Shown: piece after piece, positions 43,500 to 53,100 of the stretch
Position numbering within the stretch: the first letter of the stretch is position 1
How the letters are laid out: the number at the start of each line of letters is the position of its first letter
Assembly (NCBI RefSeq): GCF_018598225.1
Contig: NZ_JAHESF010000006.1
Location: 62,001 to 126,000 of the forward strand
Length of the DNA: 64,000 nucleotides
Source: Chryseosolibacter histidinae
GTDB taxonomy: Bacteria; Bacteroidota; Bacteroidia; Cytophagales; Cyclobacteriaceae
Direction: 5' to 3'
Position numbers and translations under genes: made by a program
Notes under the pieces: model-generated
What the model was told of the DNA's origin: nothing
Seen by the model: the letters and a program-made list of their open reading frames with translations, nothing else
Database searches by the model: none

Positions 43500-45362
43500 A
43501 TGCGCTATTGGTTTTTACTATTTTTTACCATCTCATGTTCTGTGCTGGCCACTGCCCAGGGGCCCAGAGACGACAACCGGAGACCCGATATCAAGGGGCA
43601 AAGAGAGATCATTATCAATGAAGATCAGTCCGTTACCCTTCAACTTACCGACCTGGTAGTACAAGACCGCGATGACTGGTTCTATCCCTGGGGTTTTACG
43701 CTGACCGTGTATCCGGGAAAGGATTATACGCTGAACGTGAACACTGTTATCCCAACCCCAAACTTTGCCGGCACGTTATCGGTCCCGGTGACCGTGAATG
43801 ACGGTGAACAAGACAGTAAAAAGTTCGACGTCAAGATCGACGTACGCCCCGTGAACGACGTGCCCGTGATCACCGGTCAGGGCAGCATCGCCACGAATGA
43901 AGATCAGGCTTTTACGATCCAGGCTTCGCATCTAACCATTGTTGATCCTGATGACAATCAGTTTGCGCTGGAGCTCACCGCGGGGGCCAACTACACCGTG
44001 AGTGGCAACACTATTACGCCTGCGCTGAATTTCAGCGGAACGCTCTCCATACCCGTGCGGGTCAACGATGGCGAAGCTTACAGCCCTGTGTACAACCTGC
44101 AGCTCCCGGTAAACGCCGTGAACGATGCGCCTGTCATTACAGGTCAGCAACCCCTTGAAGGAGAAGTGAACCAGTTCTTCACCCTTCAGTTCTCACACCT
44201 GCAGGTAACCGATCCTGACAACACCTACCCTACGGGTTTTACGCTCAGCATTCTGCCTTCTCCCACTTACACGGTTTCCGGTAACCAGGTGAAACCCGCC
44301 GCCAATTTTTTAGGTGTGCTGCAAGTGCAGGTAAGGGTGAGCGATGGCAGCGCCAGCAGTGAACCGTACACGCTGCAGATCAAGATCAACCCCGGCAAGA
44401 ACGGACCGACCATCACCGGTCAGGTTGCGCTGGCGGTCAATGAAGATCAACCCATCACACTGCAAATGTCTCATGTCACCGTGAGCGATCCTGACAATAC
44501 CTATCCCACGGGATTCACGTTCCGCATACTGGAGGGAACAAACTACACAGCTTCCGGAATGGTGGTGACTCCCGCAGCCGATTTCAATGGCAGCCTTGCC
44601 GTGAATGTGGTGGTGAACGATGGCACTTCCGACAGTGCACCCTATGCGCTCATGATCAGCGTAAGACCTGTGAACGATGCACCGAAGATCTCAAAGATCG
44701 AGACCGAGGCCCTGGGGTATGCCGTGGGCAAAGGGCCAATGCCGATCTCACAGGTGCTGGAGATCACCGACCCGGACAACGATAGTCTTGCCCAGGCAGA
44801 GATCAGCTTCAAACCCGAAAGTTATTTGCCAGGCATCGACGAGCTGGCCTTCAAAACCGGTGAACGCATCAGGGGTACCTTCGATAAGCAGCGTGGTGTG
44901 TTGCTACTGTCAGGCATTGCACCGCTCGCCGATTATGAAAAAGCGATCCGCACCGTCACCTATAATTTCGTGACCACCGCCGATGTAGGCTTCGAGGGCA
45001 AGGTGCTGCTCATTGCCGTGAGTGATGGCAAAGCTGCGAGCGAAAAAGCCGAACGCCAGATCAGGGCTTCCGATATTGTTGTGGACCTCGATATCCCAAC
45101 AGCGTTTACACCCAACGGAGATTTTGCCAATGATACGTGGAGCATCAAACCGCTGCGACACTCCGAAGAGCTTTCCAAGGCCATTGTCAGGGTTTACAAC
45201 AAGCGTGGATACCTGCTGTTTGAAACAGTGGGCCTCGAAAAAGAATGGGATGGCCGCCTGAACGGAGAAGTGCTTCCCGCAGACACCTACTATTATACCA
45301 TCGACTTCGACCTTCAATATGCGAGGAAGTCGTTTAAAGGGATCGTTGCAATTTTAAGATAG
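43500..45362 (+). CDS. Secreted protein with cadherin-like repeats and T9SS type B sorting domain
   Basis: 620 residues. A signal peptide (MRYWFLLFFTISCSVLATAQ) is followed by four or so cadherin-like / tandem-95 type repeats of about 95 residues, each opening N-E-D-Q-x-[VFI]-T-[LI]-Q (residues about 41, 127, 318 and similar; one near 220 is degenerate) and ending PVNDAPVI-like. The C-terminus PTAFTPNGDFANDTWSIKPL to YYYTIDFD is the gliding-motility-associated (CHU_C) domain that routes proteins through T9SS. Likely surface adhesin or glycan-binding protein; ligand unknown. Convergent with the GH57 gene across a heptad element. Confidence 0.9.
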   Translation: MRYWFLLFFTISCSVLATAQGPRDDNRRPDIKGQREIIINEDQSVTLQLTDLVVQDRDDWFYPWGFTLTVYPGKDYTLNVNTVIPTPNFAGTLSVPVTVNDGEQDSKKFDVKIDVRPVNDVPVITGQGSIATNEDQAFTIQASHLTIVDPDDNQFALELTAGANYTVSGNTITPALNFSGTLSIPVRVNDGEAYSPVYNLQLPVNAVNDAPVITGQQPLEGEVNQFFTLQFSHLQVTDPDNTYPTGFTLSILPSPTYTVSGNQVKPAANFLGVLQVQVRVSDGSASSEPYTLQIKINPGKNGPTITGQVALAVNEDQPITLQMSHVTVSDPDNTYPTGFTFRILEGTNYTASGMVVTPAADFNGSLAVNVVVNDGTSDSAPYALMISVRPVNDAPKISKIETEALGYAVGKGPMPISQVLEITDPDNDSLAQAEISFKPESYLPGIDELAFKTGERIRGTFDKQRGVLLLSGIAPLADYEKAIRTVTYNFVTTADVGFEGKVLLIAVSDGKAASEKAERQIRASDIVVDLDIPTAFTPNGDFANDTWSIKPLRHSEELSKAIVRVYNKRGYLLFETVGLEKEWDGRLNGEVLPADTYYYTIDFDLQYARKSFKGIVAILR

Positions 45363-45371
45363 TGTGCCAAT

Positions 45372-45499
45372 AATGGTCCATAGTCCATAGATCATAGTCG
45401 ATGGCCTTCCGGTGAATATTCGAGTGTTTGCTGCTTCGTAGGGTGGTGATGCTTCTACTCCGATCTGCCATGGACTATCGACCATGGACCATGGACTTT
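45372..45499. repeat. Heptad inverted-repeat element, GTCCAT family
   Basis: Left arm 45375-45402: GGTCCAT, AGTCCAT, AGATCAT, AGTCGAT. Right arm 45470-45497 on the minus strand: AGTCCAT, GGTCCAT, GGTCGAT, AGTCCAT. Spacer 67 nt. It spans the gap between the convergent T9SS cargo gene and the GH57 gene and ends 3 nt before the GH57 stop codon. Confidence 0.88.
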
Positions 45500-45500
45500 T

Positions 45501-47894
45501 TCACTCCACCTTCACGCCCAGGTTCTCACCCAGCTGGAAGAACTGTTTCTTCCATTCAGGGGTGCGCCCGTTGCTTTCGATCACCTCTAATGAGATCTCG
45601 AAGAACAGGTTCTGGCTTCGGTACAGGTTGGGCCTCAGGTTGAACTTCACCATCAGCGGGAACAGCCTGTTGAGTCGTTCGATGCGTTTGTAGCTATCGC
45701 CTTCCGCGGCAATGCGTTTCAATTCCTTGAAGATACTTTCGCCGGCAAAACGCTCTACCTTGCCTGAATCTTCGATGCGCAGGTCCCACTTCACCAGCTC
45801 GCTCATGATGCGCTCCACCTGCCTGATGTTGATCTTGTCTGTCTGGAAACATTTGATCAGGTCGGCATTGAGAATGTATTCGAAGGTGGTCTTATAAGCG
45901 TTAGGTATAGGAATACCGTTGTGATTCAGGGCCATCACCAGCGGGTAATCGCGGTTGTAGATCCTTCTCAGGGAATCCTCCAGGTCGAGCATGCTCTGCT
46001 GGGTGATGAAGTTGAACACTTTCCGTTTTTCATCCTGGAAGAGCTGCCAGATGGTGTATTTTTCCGGGCCGAAGTACATCTGCATGAGACCGATGATATC
46101 ACCCAGGCGGCCCTCTTCAAAAGCGCTGATCATGCGCACCTGCATGCTGGCGAACTTCTCCTCTTCCATGTCGAGCGAGATGTTGCCAATGATGTTGTGC
46201 TTGCCCATGTAAATTACCGCGAAGGCGAACTTCTTCTCCGAACGAGTCACATTCGATTTTACCTTGGTAACGCCCAGCACAAGCTTCTGCTCGCCGGCTT
46301 CCTTGCGAATGAACACCTCGTTGGAAGTGGTGTAGTTGAACACCGGGAAGGCGTCAGGGTCTTCTTCAAAGATCGAGGCAACGGCATAATGCATGCCCAC
46401 CCGTTGCAGGTTGATCTTGGAAGGGATTACATACCGGGAATAAACGAACGAAGCGTTCTGCAATCCGGGAACGTTGCTGGGCACCTCCTCCAATCGTTTC
46501 CTGAATTCCATTTCAAGGTTCACATCGCTGATCTGGCTCACCAGCTGCATGGCGCGGCAGGCGTACTGCATGATCTGCGTTGTTTCAATGCCTGACACCT
46601 CATCGAAGAACCAGCCGCAACTGGTGTACATCAGCATGGCGTTGCGCTGAACTTCCATCAGCCGCAGGATGCTGTTCTGCTCTACACTTTTGATACAATG
46701 GTCGCGCAGGAATTTTTTAACGTTCTCGTCGTTACGTCTTAAGATAACATTGATGTACTCGTTGCGCGCTATCCAAGGATCCCGGAGCACGCCGGCCGTT
46801 TCGCGTTCATAGATCTTTTCCAGCTCCAATCGCAGCCAGTCGAGTGTTTCGCGCAGGGGCTTACGCCATTTCTGGTGCCAGGTCGGTTTGCTGCCGGTAT
46901 TGCAGCCACAGTCGTTCCGCCAGCGCTCCACACCGTGCACGCAGCTCCAGGAGCTGTTCTCGTGGATCTGTGCCTCGTAAGCGGGTTTATGTTTCGAAAG
47001 AAAATGCGAGTAGTTGGTGAGGTTGCCAATGTTATTCCGCTCGATGTAATCAAGGCAGAAGGCCAGCGCCATATCGCCATGCTTGTGGTGGTGGCCATAG
47101 GTCTCACCGTCGGTGGCGATGTGTGAAAGCTGCGCCTCATTCGATTTATCCAATGTGTCGAGCAGGCGTTCGGCAAATTTCTTTCCATCGTTCAGCAGCC
47201 CGTTGAATGCCACACCTTGTGAGATGTCTCCGTCATAAAAGAAAAGCACGATGGAGTTGCCCGATGGAAGCTTATAAAGATAAGGCCGGCGCGTGTCGAT
47301 GGGGCGCTGCTCTGTGCTCGACCAGGCTTCCTCTCCTATCTTGCGGAATCCCTTGGCCTGCCGGGGAGCGAGTACGGTGTATTTGATGCCGTGTTTCGCC
47401 AGCAGCTCCAGTGATTCGATGTCCACAGCGGTCTCGGCCAGCCACATGCCTTCCGGTTGCCGGTTGAAACGATAGGCAAAATCACGGATGCCCCAGATGA
47501 TCTGGGTCTCTTTATCACGCGAAGTGGCCAGGGGCATGATGATGTGGTTATACACCTGTGCGATCGCTGATCCATGCCCTTCAAAGTTCTCCATGCTGTC
47601 GCGGTCGGCCTGCAGAATCGCCTCGTAGGTCTCCGGGTCGTTTGTCTCCATCCACGACAGCAGCGTGGCACCGAAGTTGAAACTTATACGCGAATAGTTA
47701 TTGATGATCTTCTTAATGACGCCTTTGGAATCGAGGATGCGTGAGGCTGTGTTAGGGCCATAACATTCCGCGGTGATGCGCTCGTTCCAATCGTGGTAAG
47801 GGTGTGCCGAATCCTGAACTTCAATGACTTCCAGCCAGGCATTTTCTCGGGGAGGTTGATAAAAATGCCCATGAATGCAGATATACTTTTCCAA
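45501..47894 (-). CDS. GH57 / DUF3536 glycoside hydrolase
   Basis: 797 residues without signal peptide. The N-terminal GH57 barrel starts CIHGHFYQPPRENAWLE and includes FNFGATLLSWME and a VDIESLELLAKHGIKYTVLAP stretch with catalytic acidic residues; the C-terminal DUF3536 region follows from about 400. GH57 includes alpha-amylases, branching enzymes and 4-alpha-glucanotransferases, so an alpha-glucan role fits the neighbouring glgB, glgE and amylases. Exact reaction not determined. Confidence 0.88.
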   Translation of the reverse strand: MEKYICIHGHFYQPPRENAWLEVIEVQDSAHPYHDWNERITAECYGPNTASRILDSKGVIKKIINNYSRISFNFGATLLSWMETNDPETYEAILQADRDSMENFEGHGSAIAQVYNHIIMPLATSRDKETQIIWGIRDFAYRFNRQPEGMWLAETAVDIESLELLAKHGIKYTVLAPRQAKGFRKIGEEAWSSTEQRPIDTRRPYLYKLPSGNSIVLFFYDGDISQGVAFNGLLNDGKKFAERLLDTLDKSNEAQLSHIATDGETYGHHHKHGDMALAFCLDYIERNNIGNLTNYSHFLSKHKPAYEAQIHENSSWSCVHGVERWRNDCGCNTGSKPTWHQKWRKPLRETLDWLRLELEKIYERETAGVLRDPWIARNEYINVILRRNDENVKKFLRDHCIKSVEQNSILRLMEVQRNAMLMYTSCGWFFDEVSGIETTQIMQYACRAMQLVSQISDVNLEMEFRKRLEEVPSNVPGLQNASFVYSRYVIPSKINLQRVGMHYAVASIFEEDPDAFPVFNYTTSNEVFIRKEAGEQKLVLGVTKVKSNVTRSEKKFAFAVIYMGKHNIIGNISLDMEEEKFASMQVRMISAFEEGRLGDIIGLMQMYFGPEKYTIWQLFQDEKRKVFNFITQQSMLDLEDSLRRIYNRDYPLVMALNHNGIPIPNAYKTTFEYILNADLIKCFQTDKINIRQVERIMSELVKWDLRIEDSGKVERFAGESIFKELKRIAAEGDSYKRIERLNRLFPLMVKFNLRPNLYRSQNLFFEISLEVIESNGRTPEWKKQFFQLGENLGVKVE

Positions 47895-47917
47895 TACGCT
47901 CTAGTTTATAAGTATGC

Positions 47918-47996
47918 GGTACAAGGTACGAAATACGAAGTACGAGGTACGGAATGCAGGGCGCTCCAACGTATTTCGTACCTCGTATCTCGTACC
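47918..47996. repeat. Heptad inverted-repeat element, GGTACGA family, copy A
   Basis: Left arm 47918-47952: GGTACAA, GGTACGA, AATACGA, AGTACGA, GGTACGG. Right arm 47969-47996 on the minus strand: GGTACGA, GATACGA, GGTACGA, AATACGT. Spacer 16 nt. It starts 2 nt after the glgB stop codon and lies between glgB and the GH57 gene, which are co-directional. Confidence 0.88.
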
Positions 47997-47998
47997 TC

Positions 47999-49978
47999 CT
48001 AAGTGCCCAGGTCGTTGAGCTCAAATTCGTTGATTTCTTTTTCGAGCCTGAGCACGACCATGGCCAGGGGTGGTAAAGTTAATGAAACGGAATAATCCCT
48101 GCCATGATATTTTACAGGCGATGTTGCAAGCAATCCGTGGTTCAGCACGCCACTTCCGAAATATTGCTGATCGTCAGAATTGAAGATCTCCTTCCACTGG
48201 CCCCTGTAAGGAACGCCAATGCGGTAATGATACCGGACCTCCGGCGTGAAATTACAGACCACAATGAGCATGTCTTCCCTGGCATCTCCATTCCGCTGGT
48301 AGGCAATCACGCTGTTCTCCCGATCGCCGTAATCGATCCATTGAAATCCTTTTGGGTCGAAAGCGTGCTGATACAATGCAAGTTCTGTTCTGTACAAACG
48401 GTTGAGGTCCTGCATGAGCTTCTGCACGCCCCTGTGAGGATCGTACTGCAGCAGATGCCAGTCGAGGCTCTTCTCGTGATTCCATTCCGCGCTCTGCCCG
48501 AACTCTCCACCCATGAACACAAGTTTCGAACCTGGATGTGTGAACATGTAGCTGAAGAGCAGCCTCAGGTTTGCAAACCGTTTCCATTCATCGCCGGGCA
48601 TACGTCCGAGCAGCGATCCCTTGCCGTGAACAACCTCATCGTGCGAAAGCGGAAGCATAAAGTTCTCCGTGAACGCATACATGATGCTGAACGTGATCTC
48701 ATTCTGGTGATACTTGCGGTGAACGGAGTCGTGCTTAAAATAGCTGAGCGTGTCGTGCATCCAGCCCATCATCCATTTTTGTCCGAAGCCGAGTCCACCC
48801 AGGTATGTGGGCCGCGAAACACCGGGCCATGAAGTCGACTCTTCGGCAATGGTAATGGCGTCGGGGAACTGACCGTACACTACCTCATTCATCTCTTTCA
48901 GAAAGGTGATCGCTTCAATGTTCTCATTTCCGCCATACTGGTTGGGGATCCACTCGCCCGCTTTCCGCGAATAGTCGAGGTACAACATCGAGGCCACCGC
49001 ATCCACGCGCAGTCCATCGATGTGGAACTTGTCAAGCCAGTACACAGCGTTGCTGATGAGGAATGACCTTACTTCATTTCGGCCATAATTGAAAATATAA
49101 CTCTTCCAGTCGGGGTGAAATCCCTTCCGGGGATCTTCGTGCTCGTAGAGATACGTACCGTCAAACGTGAACAGGCCATGCGCGTCTCCCGGAAAATGCG
49201 ATGGTACCCAGTCGAGGATCACACCAATGCCTGCATTGTGAAAACAATCCACCATGTACATAAAATCCTCCGGGCTTCCGTAGCGGCTGGTGGGTGCGTA
49301 ATAGCCGGTTAGCTGGTATCCCCAAGAGCCATAGAACGGATGCTCCATCAATGGCAGGAACTCCACGTGGGTGAATCCAAGGTCTTTCACATAGTTGACC
49401 AGCTCGATGGCCATCTCCGGATAGGTGAGCGAACGTCCGCCTTCGTCCATCTTTTTTCGCCATGAGCCGAAGTGCACTTCATAGACCGAATAAGGCTTGG
49501 GTTTACCAACCTGCCGTTTGCGCTCCTCGAGCCACGCCTGGTCTTTCCATTCGTATTTTGGCTGCCAGATGATGGAGGCTGTCTTGGGCGGTGTTTCGCA
49601 GAAGGTGGCAAACGGATCAGACTTCTCGAGCTGTTGGCCGCTATTGGAGTCGATCGCGTACTTGTAAGCTTCTCCGTGTTTGATGTCGGGAAAAAATCCT
49701 TCCCAAATGCCCGACTGATCCCAACGTGCGTGCAACACATGCTGATCACGTTTCCAGTGATTGAAATTACCGATCACCGACACTGTTCTTGCATTCGGGG
49801 CCCACACAGCAAAGTATGCTCCCTCCTGCCCGTTGTGCGTTGCCATACGCGCCCCCATCTTCTCATAAAGCTTATAATGCTTGCCCGACTTGAACAGATG
49901 TATATCATAATCCGTGATCAGGCTGAAGCTTTCCATGGTGGTGGTCTCGTGTTCTTTATTGGTTATCTTTTTTGCCAT
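47999..49978 (-). CDS. glgB: 1,4-alpha-glucan branching enzyme
   Basis: 659 residues. GH13 enzyme that makes alpha-1,6 branches in glycogen-like polymers. An N-terminal CBM48 domain (AYFAVWAPNARTVSVIGNFNHW) precedes the catalytic barrel. Catalytic residues are intact: Asp in DGLRVDAVASMLYLDYS, Glu in ITIAEESTSW and Asp in LPLSHDEVVHGKGS. Cytoplasmic. It is separated from the TreS-maltokinase gene by 172 nt that hold two heptad elements. Confidence 0.95.
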   Translation of the reverse strand: MAKKITNKEHETTTMESFSLITDYDIHLFKSGKHYKLYEKMGARMATHNGQEGAYFAVWAPNARTVSVIGNFNHWKRDQHVLHARWDQSGIWEGFFPDIKHGEAYKYAIDSNSGQQLEKSDPFATFCETPPKTASIIWQPKYEWKDQAWLEERKRQVGKPKPYSVYEVHFGSWRKKMDEGGRSLTYPEMAIELVNYVKDLGFTHVEFLPLMEHPFYGSWGYQLTGYYAPTSRYGSPEDFMYMVDCFHNAGIGVILDWVPSHFPGDAHGLFTFDGTYLYEHEDPRKGFHPDWKSYIFNYGRNEVRSFLISNAVYWLDKFHIDGLRVDAVASMLYLDYSRKAGEWIPNQYGGNENIEAITFLKEMNEVVYGQFPDAITIAEESTSWPGVSRPTYLGGLGFGQKWMMGWMHDTLSYFKHDSVHRKYHQNEITFSIMYAFTENFMLPLSHDEVVHGKGSLLGRMPGDEWKRFANLRLLFSYMFTHPGSKLVFMGGEFGQSAEWNHEKSLDWHLLQYDPHRGVQKLMQDLNRLYRTELALYQHAFDPKGFQWIDYGDRENSVIAYQRNGDAREDMLIVVCNFTPEVRYHYRIGVPYRGQWKEIFNSDDQQYFGSGVLNHGLLATSPVKYHGRDYSVSLTLPPLAMVVLRLEKEINEFELNDLGT

Positions 49979-50011
49979 TACCTACTCGTTTATTTACGAA
50001 AGCGATCTCTA

Positions 50012-50086
50012 AGTACGAGGTACGTAAATGCCAGGTACGATCTACGAAGCACTGTATTCCGTACCTCGTCCCTCGTACTTCGTACC
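50012..50086. repeat. Heptad inverted-repeat element, GGTACGA family, copy B
   Basis: Left arm 50012-50047 starts AGTACGA, GGTACGT and ends TCTACGA. Right arm 50052-50086 on the minus strand: GGTACGA, AGTACGA, GGGACGA, GGTACGG, AATACAG. Spacer only 4 nt, so almost a continuous hairpin. Located between glgB and treS-mak, upstream of glgB. Confidence 0.85.
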
Positions 50087-50143
50087 TTTTCCTTCATAGC
50101 GCTTCATTCTCAAACATACCTAAATCTCCTATCAACGCCATTC

Positions 50144-50178
50144 CCACTCCTTACTCCTTACTTCTTACTCCTGTCTCC
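50144..50178. repeat. One-armed heptad repeat, GGAGTAA family, overlapping a stop codon
   Basis: On the minus strand: GGAGACA, GGAGTAA, GAAGTAA, GGAGTAA, GGAGTGG, five uninterrupted heptads. The TAA of treS-mak (50151-50153) and its last eight codons (ETGVRSKE) lie inside. No inverted partner nearby. Same word family as 17112-17139. Confidence 0.75.
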
Positions 50179-53100
50179 TTCTTCTCTTTTTTCTCCTGAA
50201 CATACCGATTCACCAAATAGTAAATCCCTCTCAGCGGTACGATCGTCCAGTCGGGGCGGCCATTCAGCTCGTAGCCCAATTCGTAGATCGCTTTTTCGAT
50301 CAGGAATGTGCGGATCAGGATCTCATTCTCCTGAGAAAGATCCGTGCCCATACCCATACGTTCCAGATACGAGCCCAGGTAGAACCGGCCCACGTAATGC
50401 TGCCACTGTTCGGCGGCTTGCTCCAGTATGTCGATGTCCTGCTCGCGGTAGTTCTCATTCAGCAGCAGTTTGCCAAACGCTGCATAGTGAAACGACCGCA
50501 TCATGCCCGCTACATCCTTGAAGGGATTCTTCTTGAGCCTTCGTTCGCTGAAGGAAAGACCGGGCTCTCCTTCGAAGTCGATGATCACAAAGTCTTTGCC
50601 TGTGAACAACACCTGGCCAAGGTGATAATCGCCATGAATGCGTGTTTTGATAGCGTTGATCCGGGCCTGGTACACTTCTGTGAACGCTTCCAGGATCGTG
50701 TCTTCCAGTTCCAGCACCTGTTTGGCAAGGGTCTGCGCCGGCGCATCGAGTTTTTGCATCGAAGCTTCCAGCAGTCCGAATCGATCGCGCAGCAGCTTCC
50801 GCAATGATGAATAAAGCGAGCGCTGGTAGTTGGTGGTAAAGCTCTCCGGCGCAAAGGCGGGGTTCGATGAATCTGAGCCGAGTGCGAGGTGCATCTCCGC
50901 TGTACGTTGCCCGAGGCGCACCACCCTTTCATAGAGTCCACGGCCGATGAACTCCTGCACCAACTCCGGGGCGTCTTCAAATTTCAGCGCCGATTTGTTG
51001 ATCAGCTTCGGCAGCTTGACATTCTTTCCTTTGGTGATCACCCGTTCAAAATACCGGCCTACAGAATCCACCGACATACCCCAGGCTTCACCCTGGTTGT
51101 CCACTTTCTCTTGCAGGAGGCCAAACACAATGGTCTTGTCTTCAGCGTCTCTGTACTCGATGCTGCCGGCGTATTTAGGACAGTTCTGGAAAGTGGTATG
51201 CTCCGTGAGGAACCTGACGATCTCCAGGTCGGGGTTGATCTCTTTCTCCAGCTTGCGGTAGAACTTCAGGAAGAAACGGTCGTTGTAAATAATGGCGGTG
51301 TTGCTCTGATCGGCTTTCAGGATCTTCGAGTCGATCTCTTTCACATCAAGCTTGGCAAACACGCCCGAGTTGAATTCCAGCACGCCACCCTCATCATCTT
51401 TCAGCCGCAGCTCCTTGTTCATGCTCGTGAACAGGAAATCGCGGAAGTACTTGTCATAGCTGCTGTCCATGATAAAACCTGCCTTGCCCTGGATCTCGCC
51501 ACGGCAAACCACGCTTTGAACGGTATACTCCACACGCTCGAGGATGCTATCTGACAATACAAAGGTGAGCGGCAGGAAATAAAATTCCGGGAGCCGCTGC
51601 ACATAGTGTACTTCAATGATGGTGAGGAAATGGGTATCTCCTTCCACTTTCAGGGGGATCACTTTGTGTATGGCGATCTTACTGATGACCTTGGCCTTGC
51701 CTCCGAACCAGCGGCACTTCTTCATGAACGGCGGCAGGATCTTTCTTTCAAAGTGGCGGGCTTCGTTGTAGTTGTCGAACAACCGCTCCCACGAGATGTC
51801 TGTGCGCAGCAACGGCAGCTCGCCACTGGCCTCGGACTTTTCTTTCTTTTCGGCGCTGTCTACCTGGAACCAGAAATAACCATAGGGACCAATGGTGATG
51901 TCGTAGTTGCCTTCGCCCACGTTCATAAAACGGTTCTGGCTGAACACTTCCGTGATGTCGGACTCCTTGTATTCGGCAAGGTTGAGTGAAGCAGCCTGCG
52001 AGAACTGCGAGAGGTTAGCCACCACAATGATGCGTTGCTTCTCGTGTGTGCGGGCGAAAGCCAACACTTTAGCGTTAGAGCTTTCGATGAACCGGATATC
52101 GCCCCGGCCGAAGATGTTCAGCCTTTTGCGCATAGCGATCACGTGCTTCAGCCACCATAACAACGATGAAGGGTTCTCCTCCTGCGTGGCCACATTCACT
52201 GACTCATGCCGGTATACAGGGTCTGTGATGATGGGCAGGAACAGGCGCTGCGGATTGGTGTTCGAAAAACCTGCGTTGAGGTTCATGCTCCACTGCATGG
52301 GTGTACGCACGCCGTAACGATCGCCCAAGTAAACGTTATCGCCCATACCGATCTCATCGCCATAATAGAGCATAGGCGCTCCGGGCAATGAGAAGAGCAG
52401 TGTGTACAGCAGCTCGATCTTCCGGCGGTCGTTGTTCAGCAATGGCGCTAACCTTCTGCGGATACCGATGTTGAATTTTGTATGCGGATCGTTCGCGTAA
52501 GCCTTGAAGAGATAATCCTTCTCTTCTTCCGTCACCATTTCAAGGCCGAGCTCGTCGTGGTTGCGGAGAAACAATGCCCATTGGGTGTTCTGTGGTGTGG
52601 GTGGCGTCTGATCCATGATGTCGATGATCGGGTAGCTGTCTTCCGTGCGAAGGGCCAGGAACAGGCGTGGCATCAGCGGATAATGGAAGTTCATGTGACA
52701 CTCGTCACCATTGCCAAAATAGGTGGCGGCATCTTCGGGCCACAGGTTTGCTTCCGCGATCAGGATCCTGTTCTTGTAATGCTTGTCCATGTGGGCGCGC
52801 AACCGTTTCACAAAAGCGTGGGTCTGCGGCAGGTTCTCACAGTTCGTTCCCTCCTCTTCAAAAAGAAAAGTCACGGAGGGCAAACGGAACCCGTCTACCC
52901 CCATCTTCATCCAGAAGTCCACCACCTTGATCATCTCCAGCTGCACTTCGGCATTTTCGAAATTCAGCTCGGGCTGGTGGTGATAGTAGCGGTGCCAGTA
53001 GTACGCTTTCGCTTCGGGATCGTATGTCCAGTTGGTCGATTCCTCCTCCGTAAAGATCACGCGGGCTTCCTTGTACTTTTCCGGTGTATCGTTCCATACA

